Shown: positions 9,360 through 18,453 of the stretch, one piece after another
Layout of the letters: every line of letters starts with the position of its first letter
How positions within the stretch are numbered: the first letter of the stretch is position 1
Assembly (NCBI GenBank): GCA_034665305.1
Contig: JAXDFZ010000011.1
Coordinates: 1 to 64,000 of the forward strand
Length of the DNA: 64,000 bases
Reading direction: 5' to 3'
Source of the DNA: DASXRU01 sp034665305
GTDB taxonomy: Bacteria; Acidobacteriota; Blastocatellia; Pyrinomonadales; Pyrinomonadaceae
Notes under the pieces: generated by a model
What the model was told of the DNA's origin: nothing
The model's input: the letters and a program-made list of their open reading frames with translations, nothing else
The model's database searches: none
Position numbers and translations under genes: made by a program

Positions 9360-10046
9360 ATGATCCAATACAAGTGCTCGAAGTTTTTTTTGGCTGCGCT
9401 ATCAATGGTTCTGCTGACTTACGCAGTGCATGGTCAGGATTCCAGCAGGCGCCCAAGGCAAGTCAGTTCCGCCGCGGGAAATGAAGCCACCGTGGCAATC
9501 AATCAACAGTTTGCCAACTCATTCCTCAATGCCATCTTTGATAATTTGAAGGAGCCGTCGGTGTCACTCGGCCGCGCTGAAGGGCAGGCTGGTTGCGGAA
9601 ACGTAGCGATCCTGAAACGTGAAGTCGCCGGCGTGCGCACCGCGGTGCGCTTTGAAAACGGGCGCATCGCCGCGCCACTGGCGTTCGCGGGTTCTTATTA
9701 TTCTTCCCTCCTGGGATGCATTCAGTTCGAAGGTTGGGCCAACGCCAACATCACGCTCGAGTTTGATCGCGGGCGCCAGGCGCTGGTGGGAAGGATCCGG
9801 CTTGAAAACGTTCACCTGACCAACGTGCCCGAACTGATCAGCGGGCAGTTACTCGGTTTGGCGCAAACCGCAATCGACAACCGCTACAATCCGTTCACCG
9901 TGGTGACGCTGGAGCAAATGTCAACGCGTGTTCCGATCGCTCCGGCAGGCGGGGCATTGCGCTTTCACGCCAAAGAAATTCGTCCGGAGATCACTCCCGG
10001 GTTGCTGACGCTTCATCTGGTTTATGAGTTTGTCGGTACTTCGTAA
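9360..10046 (+). CDS. Exported protein of unknown function
   Basis: A 228-residue protein whose family I do not recognise. It begins with a Sec-type signal: Lys at 4 and 7, a hydrophobic core FFLAALSMVLLTYAV, and a likely cleavage after VHG near residue 25. The mature part has two Cys (in GQAGCGNVAI and SLLGCIQFEGW) that could form a disulfide, and a beta-rich pattern with alternating hydrophobics, suggesting a periplasmic lipid-binding or beta-sandwich fold. ATG at 9360 follows directly on the MITE-like element, so its leader is supplied by that repeat and no good Shine-Dalgarno site is seen. A perfect REP begins four bases after its stop. Confidence 0.7.
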   Translation: MIQYKCSKFFLAALSMVLLTYAVHGQDSSRRPRQVSSAAGNEATVAINQQFANSFLNAIFDNLKEPSVSLGRAEGQAGCGNVAILKREVAGVRTAVRFENGRIAAPLAFAGSYYSSLLGCIQFEGWANANITLEFDRGRQALVGRIRLENVHLTNVPELISGQLLGLAQTAIDNRYNPFTVVTLEQMSTRVPIAPAGGALRFHAKEIRPEITPGLLTLHLVYEFVGTS

Positions 10047-10049
10047 TTG

Positions 10050-10740
10050 TCAGAACCGCCTGCGGTAGCGGGCGGTTGATCGCTGAAATAAAGATGCTTC
10101 GGTAAACTCAAAAACATGCGCGTTTCTGACCGATCATGTGGAATGACACCGACACGCCGCTTGCCTTTCTCAATACATTTCGCTCATACGGCACTTGGCT
10201 ACATGGTGATAATCGTGGCTCCGTCAATAGGTTTCGCAACAAGTACAATTCTCCTCGCTTGCCACCAGAAGAGACTTGGATAGAAAAAAACACCGCTCGT
10301 CTCAAGGGCGAAATAGTTACTTTGTCAGCCAGGCAACGACGTTGTGTTGACGAGGCTATTCGCGAAACTTGTATGCTCCGCCAATGGGATTTGTACGCTG
10401 TTAATGTACGAACGAACCACGCTCATACCGTCGTCTCCATTGGTACCAAGAAGCCAGCGAGCGCACTAAACGGATTTAAGGCAAATGCGACCCGGAAGAT
10501 GCGTGAGAAGGGGTCTGGAAAAGTGAAAGGAGTCCCTGGGCTGATAAGGGCAGCAAACGATATTTGTGGAATGCGCGAAGTGTTGCACGTGCAATTGACT
10601 ACGTTCTCTATGGACAGGGAGATGATCCATCTGACTTTGACGATCAGTAACTGTTCAGAATACGAGTTCCGAAGCGCGTCGCGTGGGCCAAGCATCTTTG
10701 GTAATGAAGATCAACCGCCCGCTACCGCAGGCGGTTCTGA
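10050..10740 (+). mobile_element. RAYT/REP element with perfect 31-bp inverted ends
   Basis: The boundaries 10050-10080 and 10710-10740 are perfect inverted copies of 31 bases, each itself a near-palindrome (ccgcctgcggtagcgggcgg). They enclose a single Y1 (HUH) REP-associated transposase gene. This is the classic layout of a RAYT with flanking REPs. The right REP supplies the last codons and stop of lpxC on the other strand. Confidence 0.85.
10136..10650 (+). pseudogene. REP-associated tyrosine transposase (RAYT), frameshifted
   Basis: The first about 130 codons read as a RAYT: TFRSYGTWLHGD near the N-terminus and the HUH motif in VRTNHAHTVVS (His-Ala-His). After MREKGSGKVKG the open frame turns into non-family sequence. 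The +2 frame from about 10538 gives SPWADKGSKRYLWNARSV, then ARAIDYVLYGQGDD and a stop at 10648-10650, which is the expected RAYT C-terminus. A one-base deletion near 10535 therefore explains it. The longer 202-residue frame running to 10744 is an artefact of the shift. ATG at 10136 is used. Real decay or a sequencing error are both possible. Confidence 0.82.
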
Positions 10741-11592
10741 CTGAATATCCACGATCTCCCAGGCTTTGCGATTGCGCAGCAGGGTCGACATCAGCGCCGC
10801 GTGCATGAGGTGGCCGCTCCGTTCCGCCTTCACACGGCCCAGCAACGGCATCCCCAGCAGCGCGAGGTCTCCGATGATGTCCAATATTTTGTGACGCACG
10901 AACTCGTCGCTGAACCGCAAGCCGGTTTCATTCAGCATTCCGTCCTTTGTCAGCACGATGGCGTTGTCGAGTGAGCCGCCGCGAATCAGGTTCGCCCGGC
11001 GTAGCGCTTCGATCTCCTCCGTGAATCCAAACGTTCGGGCCGCCGCGATGTCGCGGCCAAAGGCGCCGTTGTTGACCGTGAAGCAGCGGTGCTGCACGCG
11101 AATCAACGGATGCGGAAAATCGATCAGGCAATCGATTTCATAACTGTTAGCCGGCTCAACTGAAATCCTGCGGTTACCATTTTCCACGCTTACTTTTTCG
11201 CGAACCAACAAAGCCCGGCGAGCCGGCCGCTGCTCCACCACGCCGGCCTGGTCAATCATATCGGTGAAGTGTTCAGCGGAACCATCCATGATCGGAACTT
11301 CGAGGTTATCGACTTCGACGAACGCGTTGTCGACGCCGACTCCACGCAAAGCAGCCAACAGATGTTCCACCGTGGAGAGCATCACGCCGGTGCGCATCAA
11401 GGTGGTGGCATAACTGCAATGCGCTACCGACTCAACGGTGGCCGGAATTTCAAAGCCGCCGAGATCCGTGCGCCGAAAAACGTATCCGGTGTCCGGCGGC
11501 GCCGGCAGCAAGCGTACCTGCACCGGCACCGCCGTATGCAAGCCAGTGCCTTTAGTTTCAACTGGAGCGCCCAGCGTCGTTTGCTTGATCAA
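10711..11592 (-). CDS. lpxC: UDP-3-O-acyl-N-acetylglucosamine deacetylase
   Basis: A 293-residue zinc deacetylase for the committed step of lipid A synthesis, in the cytosol. Diagnostic sites are GTGLHT, the zinc ligand His near 80 in STVEHLLAAL, the pair in RHKILDIIGDLALLG (His and Asp ligands) and the RSGHLMHAAL region with the catalytic His. Start is TTG at 11592, preceded by AAAGGG; no in-frame ATG fits. The last nine residues (SEPPAVAGG) and the stop codon are encoded by the right REP of the neighbouring RAYT element, so the native C-terminus has been replaced or extended. It converges on the RAYT remnant. Essential function is probably intact because all catalytic motifs precede the REP. 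Confidence 0.95.
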   Translation of the reverse strand: MIKQTTLGAPVETKGTGLHTAVPVQVRLLPAPPDTGYVFRRTDLGGFEIPATVESVAHCSYATTLMRTGVMLSTVEHLLAALRGVGVDNAFVEVDNLEVPIMDGSAEHFTDMIDQAGVVEQRPARRALLVREKVSVENGNRRISVEPANSYEIDCLIDFPHPLIRVQHRCFTVNNGAFGRDIAAARTFGFTEEIEALRRANLIRGGSLDNAIVLTKDGMLNETGLRFSDEFVRHKILDIIGDLALLGMPLLGRVKAERSGHLMHAALMSTLLRNRKAWEIVDIQSEPPAVAGG

Positions 11593-11783
11593 TGAATGCC
11601 CTTTGAGGTGCTGGAATAAGATAGAGCCCTTTACTCAAGAGCAATGAACGTGCCGCCCGAACGTTTATGAAAAATTCCATTTTCTTCAAGTCGTGTGGCG
11701 GTCGAGCAACGAATTACCACGATCCCGCGGCGGAAATGCTACAAGTGTTTTGAGGTCAGATTCCATAGTGGGCCAGTTTTGAC

Positions 11784-11925
11784 TCTCATTAGCACCTGAC
11801 TTCAGTCAGGTGGTCATGGGCGTACCCTCTGTTCTCAACCGTTTCAACGGTTTCAATAAACCGTTAAAACGGTTAGGGCGACATCGGCCCGATAGATCAC
11901 CGCACTGAAGTGCGGTGCTAATGAG
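11784..11925 (-). mobile_element. MITE-like palindromic element, copy B (inverted)
   Basis: Inverted relative to the copies at 9206 and 48523. It starts with TCTCATTAGCACCTGAC and ends in GTGCTAATGAGA, with two AACCGTTnnAACGGTT hairpins inside. It fills most of the gap between lpxC and polA (11593-11999). The rest of that gap shows no gene. Confidence 0.75.
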
Positions 11926-11999
11926 ATTTAGAAGTGGCTCACAACTAGGAATGCGAGCGGTTTGACACGTTCTGAAGCCACCCCTATCATCGATTTCAG

Positions 12000-14738
12000 A
12001 TGCCACAACCAAAGTCCGCCGCCGGTGAACGGCCAGCCGATCGGGTCTTTTTGATCGACTCGATGTCGCACATCTTTCGCGCTTTCTATGCGCCCATGGC
12101 CAACCGCGCTGAGCCACTCCACAACTCCAAAGGTCAGGTGACGGGGGCGGTCTACGTTTTTACCAACATGCTGCGCAAACTCTTGCAGGAGGAAAAGCCC
12201 AAATACGTCGCGGCTGTTTTCGAATCCGGCGAAAAAACTTTTCGGCACGAAACCTTTACCGACTACAAGGCCAATCGATTGGCGATGCCGGAGGATCTCG
12301 CTTCGCAGATGCCTTACATCATGCGGCTGTGCGAGGCCTACAACATTCCCATGCTCAACGTCCCCGGCTATGAAGCGGACGATGTCATTGGCTCGCTCGC
12401 CGTGCAGGCGGCCGCGAAGGGTTTGCAGGCGGTGATTGTTTCGAACGACAAGGACATGTGCCAGATGGTCCGCGATCCGGACATCGTTTGCATGCGGCAG
12501 AATTCGCAGGTGGTCAAGCGTAAGGAGCCAGTGCCGCCAGTTGAATGGTGCGATGAAGCCTGGGTGGAAAAGAAGTTTGGCGTGCCCGCCGGCCAACTTG
12601 TCGATCTGCTCGGCTTGATGGGTGATTCGATTGATAACATTCCCGGAGCGCCGGGGATTGGCGCCAAGGGCGCGGTGCAAATAATCAAGCAGTTCGGTTC
12701 GATCGAAAACGCGTTGCAGCGTTGGGAGGAAGTTAAGCATAAGACCTACCGCGAATCGCTCCGCAACAATGCGCCGCTGATACGGCAATCTCGCGAGCTG
12801 GCGCGAATCAAGAGTGATATCGATATCGATCTTGATCTCGACCAACTGAAAGCGCGTCCTCCGGATCGCACGGCGGCGTACAATCTTTTCAAAGAACTCG
12901 ACTTTCAGGTATTGAGTCGCGAATTCGCGGACGCGGCCGTCGCGCCCAGTGCCGGGTCATCGGCCGCACAGAACTATCGTCTCGTTCGCAAGCGCGCCGA
13001 TCTCGATTTGTATTTGGAAAGTTTGTGGCAGGCCGAACGAGTTGCCTTTGCGTTTGCTGAATCCGGAATCGCCCCCGCAGCCGGAGAGCAGGCATGTTTG
13101 CCTGATGACCAGGATGCAATCGGAATCGCGATCTCCACTGCTGCCGGCTCTGCCGCCTACATCGATCTGGCGAATTTTGCCGAGGGCAGGGAAGCCGCGC
13201 TCGGCCCTTTGCGTGAAGCTTTAACCAACGGCCTGCTGGAAAAATCCGTTCACGATTTGAAGCGCACGATCGCCTTGCTGGCGCCCCTCGGAATCACGCC
13301 CGAAGGAATTGCGGATGACACGTTGCTGGCTGCGTATCTGCTCGACCCCGCGCGCAGCAAGTATGAGCTCAGCGACCTCGCCCGTGAATCGTTGAACGTA
13401 GAGCGCTCGACGGAGCGGCCCGGCGATTGGACGGAAGCACAATGGCAGACAGCTGAGTCTGCCGACCTGACCGGACAGATAGCCACAGTCTTGCATGCGC
13501 GGATTCTCGAAGAAGGTTTGGAAACGATCTACAAAGAAGTTGAGCTGCCGCTCGCGCCCCTCCTCTACAAAATGGAGCGCTCCGGAATTCGCGTTGACCG
13601 GGCCGTGCTGGCGGAATTGTCGCGGCACATTGGCGTGGAGTTGGATAAGTTAACGACGCAGATCTACAAAGTCGCCGGACACGAATTCAAGATTAATTCT
13701 CCAAAACAGGTGGGCGAAGTTTTGGAGGAAATGAATATCAGTTCCGGGCGAAAGACTTCGACCGGCCGAGTCTCTACCAGCAAGGGCGTGCTGGAAGAGT
13801 TGGCCCAGACCTACGAGCTGCCGCGTTTGATTATTGAATATCGCGAGTTGGATAAGTTGAAGAGTGTTTATACCGACGCCTTGCCGGATCAAATTGCGGC
13901 GGATGGACGTATTCATTGCCAACTGAATCAAACGGTCGCGGCTACCGGGCGGCTCTCGTCAAGCGATCCCAACTTGCAGAACATTCCAATTCGCAGCGAG
14001 TTGGGCCGGCGCATTCGCCGCGCCTTTGTGGCCGCGCCGGGAAACAAACTGGTGGCCGCCGATTATTCCCAACTGGAACTGCGCCTGCTCGCGCACATCA
14101 CGCAGGATGAAGTGATGTTGGAAGCTTTTCAAAACGGCGACGACATTCACGATCGCACCGCGCGCCTGGTCTTCGGCGCGAAAACGGATGAAGAGCTGAA
14201 GGAGGCCCGGCGCTTTGCGAAGATTGTAAACTTCGCCATCGCTTACGCGATTGAGCCCTGGGGGTTGTCGCAGCGGGTCGGCATCTCGCGACAGGAAGCC
14301 CGCAAAGTCATCGACGACTACTACGCAACTTACAAAGGCGTGCGCCGTTACATGGAAGAAGTCCCGGTGCGCGCGCGGGAGCATGGTTACGTGCGTTCGT
14401 TGTACGGCCGGATTCGGCCGCTGGCAGGAATCAACGATCGCAACGCCAACATTCGCAAATCGGCGGAGCGCGAAGCGATCAACATGCCGATTCAGGGAAC
14501 TGCCAGCGACATCGTGAAGATCGCGATGCTGCATGTGGAAGAAGAGTTGAGACGCGAAGCAGTGCCGGCCCAGATGCTGATGCAGGTCCACGATGAGCTC
14601 CTGGTGGAGTGTCCCGAAAGCGAAACCGATCGAGTGGTCGCAATCCTGCGACGCGAAATGGAATCAGCGGTGCAACTCGATGTGCCGCTAATCGCGGACA
14701 TTGGTGTCGGCGACAACTGGATGGACGCCAAGAAGTAG
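12000..14738 (+). CDS. polA: DNA polymerase I
   Basis: A 912-residue PolA for Okazaki-fragment processing and repair. Residues 1-295 form the 5'-3' exonuclease (FLIDSMSHIFRAFYA, ADDVIGSLA, SNDKDMCQMV). Residues about 320-510 are a 3'-5' exonuclease-like domain and 530-912 the polymerase (motif A DYSQLELRLLAH, motif C QVHDELLVE). Two oddities: the exonuclease I DxE motif reads FAFAES, so proofreading is probably lost although HDLKRT and ADDTLLAAYLLDP remain. In the O-helix the usual NFGxxYG reads NFAIAYA, with both glycines changed to alanine. Length is typical. ATG at 12000 is used. Confidence 0.97.
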   Translation: MPQPKSAAGERPADRVFLIDSMSHIFRAFYAPMANRAEPLHNSKGQVTGAVYVFTNMLRKLLQEEKPKYVAAVFESGEKTFRHETFTDYKANRLAMPEDLASQMPYIMRLCEAYNIPMLNVPGYEADDVIGSLAVQAAAKGLQAVIVSNDKDMCQMVRDPDIVCMRQNSQVVKRKEPVPPVEWCDEAWVEKKFGVPAGQLVDLLGLMGDSIDNIPGAPGIGAKGAVQIIKQFGSIENALQRWEEVKHKTYRESLRNNAPLIRQSRELARIKSDIDIDLDLDQLKARPPDRTAAYNLFKELDFQVLSREFADAAVAPSAGSSAAQNYRLVRKRADLDLYLESLWQAERVAFAFAESGIAPAAGEQACLPDDQDAIGIAISTAAGSAAYIDLANFAEGREAALGPLREALTNGLLEKSVHDLKRTIALLAPLGITPEGIADDTLLAAYLLDPARSKYELSDLARESLNVERSTERPGDWTEAQWQTAESADLTGQIATVLHARILEEGLETIYKEVELPLAPLLYKMERSGIRVDRAVLAELSRHIGVELDKLTTQIYKVAGHEFKINSPKQVGEVLEEMNISSGRKTSTGRVSTSKGVLEELAQTYELPRLIIEYRELDKLKSVYTDALPDQIAADGRIHCQLNQTVAATGRLSSSDPNLQNIPIRSELGRRIRRAFVAAPGNKLVAADYSQLELRLLAHITQDEVMLEAFQNGDDIHDRTARLVFGAKTDEELKEARRFAKIVNFAIAYAIEPWGLSQRVGISRQEARKVIDDYYATYKGVRRYMEEVPVRAREHGYVRSLYGRIRPLAGINDRNANIRKSAEREAINMPIQGTASDIVKIAMLHVEEELRREAVPAQMLMQVHDELLVECPESETDRVVAILRREMESAVQLDVPLIADIGVGDNWMDAKK

Positions 14739-14801
14739 AACAGGCATTCCTGCCTGTCTTTCTATTCAGGAGCGATGGACAGACAGGAATGTCTGTCCTA
14801 C
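14738..14801. repeat. Palindromic pair downstream of polA
   Basis: Segments 14738-14760 (gaacaggcattcctgcctgt) and 14777-14801 (acagacaggaatgtctgtcc) are each palindromic and inverted to one another. They start at the last base of polA. A REP-like pair that could also act in transcript ending; no U-tract is present. Confidence 0.5.
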
Positions 14802-14857
14802 TTCGGACGGGCTGCGTTGCTACTGCATCCCAAAGAGTTGAGTAAGCCGAACAACAA

Positions 14858-16696
14858 GTGACCCAGAACAAAGAAACACACTCACCGGAAGAAGGCCACG
14901 TCGTTTACCGGCGGACTGATCCGAGTGCGACTGCCGGTCAATCCGGCCCCAGACAGGGCAGGGGCGGCGAAAACGTGCCGTTGGCCCCGGGCCTGTTGCC
15001 GCTAATCATGGGTTTCGCGCTGCTGGTGCTGCTCGTTTTTGGGCTCGGCTCTTTCAGTGTGCGGAAGATCGATGACACCACGCGTCAGGTGTTAGAGATG
15101 GGAAACGCGCACGCGGGTTCGTTGAAGCTCCTGCTTGGTTTACGCAACGCGCTGATTACCCTCGACAACGAAGCACGCGATCGCGACGAAGCGATAACCC
15201 GCCATGAGTTGCGTCCGCCTTTCGACATACGCTTGAGCACTGCGCGAAACGAAGTGAATAGCGAGCTACGTTACTGCGAGCGGGCGCAGTTCGCACAAAC
15301 AGAAAAATGGCGGAGTTTTCGCAGCCACCTGGACACTTATCTGGCAGTGACCGACGACTCCGCGCGTTATAACCAGGAAGGGTTCGACGCGTTCAGACTG
15401 CTGGCGGGCGAGTTGGATGGCATTGTCGATGTCTCTCTTCTCGAAGAGGGAAAAATCCTGCAGCGCACTGAAGAGCTGCAGCAGTCGGCCGCGCGCGCGA
15501 TTCGTTTTTGGACCGGACTCGCGATCCTGGCCGGCTTGCTGATCGCCCTGGGAACGATCGTTGAGATTCAGCGAAGGTTTCGCCAACTGCGCCGGACGAT
15601 GCATGATGCGCGGCGCGAGCGTGAGTTTAGCAATCAAATGTTGGAAGGCATGGTCAGTGCCGTCGCCGCAATCGATGCGCGCGGTCATATTCGCAGCGCC
15701 AACCCGGCCTTCTTTCAAATGTTTCCTCGGGCCAGCATCGGCGTCACAATTTATGAAAAGTTTGCGGCTGAGGACGCCATGACCATGCTAGATTCGGCAA
15801 CGGCAACTCGGGTGGAAAAAGCGACCTACCGGGGGCGTTGGGTGCGTGGCGTTGAGGCCGGAGCGGCCGATGGGCGCACCTTCGATATTTATTCGTCGCC
15901 GTTGGAGATTGACGGCGAACACGGCCAGATACTGACTCTGGTCGACGTCACGGAAGCCGCCGAGGCCGAAACGAACCTGCGTCACGGCGAAGCGCTCGCC
16001 GCCGTGGGGCAGGCGACTGCGCAGTTGGCCCATGAGATTAGAAACCCGCTGGGAAGCATCAGGCTGGGAGTTGCAATGCTGCGCGACAGCGCGCCGGGAC
16101 TGCAGTCGTTGACTACCATTGACCTGGTGGAGCGCGGTATCAATCACCTGAACAAACTGGTGGTCGACGTTACTGAGTTTTCGCGCGAAAGGCCGCTGGA
16201 ACTGGAAGAGACCGATTTGCAGGAGTTGATCGAATCCGGAGTAGAACTGGTTTCCGATCGCGTCGAAGACAAGAACACCGAGCTGGTATTTGAGTATGCA
16301 AGCAAGCCTATTCGCGGTAACTGGGACGCCGATCAGTTGCGCGAAGTGTTCATGAATCTGTTGGGCAACGCGATTGACGCCAGCGAACCGGGCACTCAGA
16401 TCACGATTGCCACAGAGTTGCTTAGTTCCCAGAATTCCGATGCTGATGGACCATCGGAAGACGATCTGGAGCGGCGCGGATTACGCGCCCGGATCGTAAT
16501 CGCCGACCGCGGTCACGGCATACCGGAGCAGACGCTGGCGCGAATTTTCGAACCTTTCTTCACAACCAAAAGACGCGGCACGGGTTTGGGCTTGGCCATC
16601 TCTCGCCGAATCGTCGAGCGGCATGGCGGCAAGCTGACGGCGGAAAGCGAAGTGGGGAAGGGAACGCGCTTTAAAGTTGAACTGCCCTTGCAGTAG
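14858..16696 (+). CDS. Membrane-bound sensor histidine kinase (PAS, HisKA, HATPase)
   Basis: A 612-residue kinase with two membrane helices (about 45-68, LLPLIMGFALLVLLVFGLG; about 213-235, WTGLAILAGLLIALGTIV). They bracket a periplasmic helical sensor of about 145 residues. These are followed by a PAS-like domain (about 265-385), HisKA with LAHEIRNPLGSI (phospho-His about 392) and HATPase_c (GNAIDAS, DRGHGIP, GTGLGLAISRR). It resembles NtrB/ZraS-type kinases that signal to sigma-54 regulators, but no response regulator is adjacent. Start is GTG at 14858. It lies about 120 bp after polA, across a palindrome, and is probably a separate transcript. Confidence 0.9.
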   Translation: MTQNKETHSPEEGHVVYRRTDPSATAGQSGPRQGRGGENVPLAPGLLPLIMGFALLVLLVFGLGSFSVRKIDDTTRQVLEMGNAHAGSLKLLLGLRNALITLDNEARDRDEAITRHELRPPFDIRLSTARNEVNSELRYCERAQFAQTEKWRSFRSHLDTYLAVTDDSARYNQEGFDAFRLLAGELDGIVDVSLLEEGKILQRTEELQQSAARAIRFWTGLAILAGLLIALGTIVEIQRRFRQLRRTMHDARREREFSNQMLEGMVSAVAAIDARGHIRSANPAFFQMFPRASIGVTIYEKFAAEDAMTMLDSATATRVEKATYRGRWVRGVEAGAADGRTFDIYSSPLEIDGEHGQILTLVDVTEAAEAETNLRHGEALAAVGQATAQLAHEIRNPLGSIRLGVAMLRDSAPGLQSLTTIDLVERGINHLNKLVVDVTEFSRERPLELEETDLQELIESGVELVSDRVEDKNTELVFEYASKPIRGNWDADQLREVFMNLLGNAIDASEPGTQITIATELLSSQNSDADGPSEDDLERRGLRARIVIADRGHGIPEQTLARIFEPFFTTKRRGTGLGLAISRRIVERHGGKLTAESEVGKGTRFKVELPLQ

Positions 16697-16755
16697 CGTC
16701 GAGTGTGTTGAGTTCAGCGGCCCCCATACTTTCTTATCAATAGGCGCATCAAGCC

Positions 16756-17067
16756 CTGCAAAGTCCGCGAAGCGGCCGACAGCATAAAGCCTGGGGTGAA
16801 GTGAAGCGAACCCCAGGATCACGCCCACCAAAAACTCATAAGAGCCCGCGAAGCGGCCGATAGCTTGGCTATCGACAATGTTTGATCCGTGATCGCCGGC
16901 CCTAAACCGAATCCCGTTCCCGCCATCGCCCGCTTGGCGGGCTCCGGATTAATTTGAGTGGCCTGTTCCTGCGGTTCGCTTCGCTCACCCCAGGCTTTAT
17001 GTGTCGGCCGCTCGCGGGCTTTGCAGAGGCGGGGGCAAGCCACCCTTCCTGACTGCAAGTAAATAGG
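16756..17067. repeat. REP-like palindromic cluster, copy 2, with a second repeat family at its end
   Basis: The gap between the kinase and hemL is filled by the repeat words seen at 7911-8101 (ccgcgaagcggccga, ggttcgcttcgctcacccca). They occur here in both orientations, so one part is an inverted half. The last stretch, 17031-17067 (gggggcaagccacccttcct), belongs to another family that recurs as an inverted pair at 51659-51766. No gene is present. Confidence 0.6.
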
Positions 17068-17091
17068 GGCTTGACTCGATGCGAGGCGGGA

Positions 17092-18393
17092 TTACGGCGT
17101 GAGGGTTTCGAACGCCTTGCGCGCTGCGGCGATTGTTTGATCGATGATCTCGTCGCTGTGGGCCAAACTAACGAACCCCGCCTCAAATTGTGACGGCGCC
17201 AGATAGATACCTTCATTAAGCATGGCATGAAAGAACTTGCCGTACAGATCGCGACTGCTGCGGTCGGCGGTGGCCCAGTTCGTCACTGGGTGGTTTGTGA
17301 AGAATGAGGTCCACATCGAACCAACGCGATTCATGACGGCCGCGAGATCCGCATCGCGCGCGGCCACGCTCAACCCTTCGCACAGACGCTTGCTGCTGAA
17401 CTCCAACTTTTCATAAACCGAACGATCGCGGAGCCGCCGCAGGGTAACCAGTCCCGCTGTCATCGCGAGGGGGTTTCCGGAAAGCGTACCTGCCTGATAT
17501 ATCGGCCCCACCGGCGCGATATGATTCATCAACTCGCGACTGGCGCCGTACGCGCCCACCGGCAGTCCGCCACCAATGATCTTGCCGAGCGTCGTGATGT
17601 CCGGCTTGATGTCAAACAATTCCTGCGCGCCGCCGCGAGCAAGTCGAAAGCCGGTCATCACTTCATCAAAAATCAACAACGCACCGGACGCCCTCGTTAC
17701 CTCACGCACTCTTTCCAGGAAGCCGGGCGCGGGAGGAACGCAGCCCATGTTGCCGACGACCGGTTCAATAATCACGGCAGCGATGTCGCTGTTCGCGGCG
17801 AAGACGGTTTCCAATGCGTCGGGATCGTTGAAGGGGATTGTCAGTGTCTTCTCAGCCAGGGCCGCCGGCACCCCCGGGCTATCGGGCAGACCCAACGTCG
17901 CGACTCCGGAACCGGCTTTTACCAGCAGGCTGTCCGCGTGGCCATGGTAGCAGCCTTCGAACTTCAACAACTTGTCACGGCCGGTCGCGCCGCGTGCGAG
18001 GCGAATCGCGGACATGGTGGCTTCGGTGCCGCTGCTGACCATACGCACCATTTCAATCGAAGGGATAGCGTCGATGATCTCTTCAGCTAATTGGATTTCC
18101 AGCTCGGTGGGTGCGCCGTAACTGGTGCCCTTTTCCAGCGCCTCATGCAGCGCGGCGATGACTTCCGGATCAGCGTGTCCCAGAATCATCGGACCCCATG
18201 AGCCGACGTAATCAATGTACGAACGTCCATCAACGTCGGTGATTGTCGCGCCGCCGGCACTGGAAATGAACAAGGGCGAGCCGCCCACGCCACGAAACGC
18301 GCGCACCGGCGAATTCACCCCGCCGGGAATTAATGCCACGGCGCGGTCGAATAATTGTTTGGAGTTATCGGGGTTGCCGCTTGCGGGTTTCAT
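17092..18393 (-). CDS. hemL: Glutamate-1-semialdehyde 2,1-aminomutase
   Basis: A 433-residue PLP enzyme making 5-aminolevulinate from glutamate-1-semialdehyde (C5 route to heme). Family marks are FDRAVALIPGGVNSPVRAF at the N-terminus, SSGTEATMSAIRLARG, CYHGHAD, IFDEVMTGFR and the Schiff-base Lys near residue 270 in LGKIIGGGLPVGAYG. ATG at 18393 gives the family's usual length. An upstream TTG at 18411 would add six residues but has no better ribosome site. It stands apart from the late heme genes at 48.7-52.9 kb, and no hemA is seen here. Confidence 0.95.
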   Translation of the reverse strand: MKPASGNPDNSKQLFDRAVALIPGGVNSPVRAFRGVGGSPLFISSAGGATITDVDGRSYIDYVGSWGPMILGHADPEVIAALHEALEKGTSYGAPTELEIQLAEEIIDAIPSIEMVRMVSSGTEATMSAIRLARGATGRDKLLKFEGCYHGHADSLLVKAGSGVATLGLPDSPGVPAALAEKTLTIPFNDPDALETVFAANSDIAAVIIEPVVGNMGCVPPAPGFLERVREVTRASGALLIFDEVMTGFRLARGGAQELFDIKPDITTLGKIIGGGLPVGAYGASRELMNHIAPVGPIYQAGTLSGNPLAMTAGLVTLRRLRDRSVYEKLEFSSKRLCEGLSVAARDADLAAVMNRVGSMWTSFFTNHPVTNWATADRSSRDLYGKFFHAMLNEGIYLAPSQFEAGFVSLAHSDEIIDQTIAAARKAFETLTP

Positions 18394-18453
18394 TGATGGC
18401 GAGAATAGCAAGTAAAGGTCGAGTTAACCAAAACGCCATTCAGTGTGCGAATG

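Noticed and set aside
10136..10744. 202-residue RAYT reading frame overlapping the end of lpxC
   Set aside because: The last about 70 residues do not match the family, while the +2 frame does; the true end is the stop at 10648-10650.
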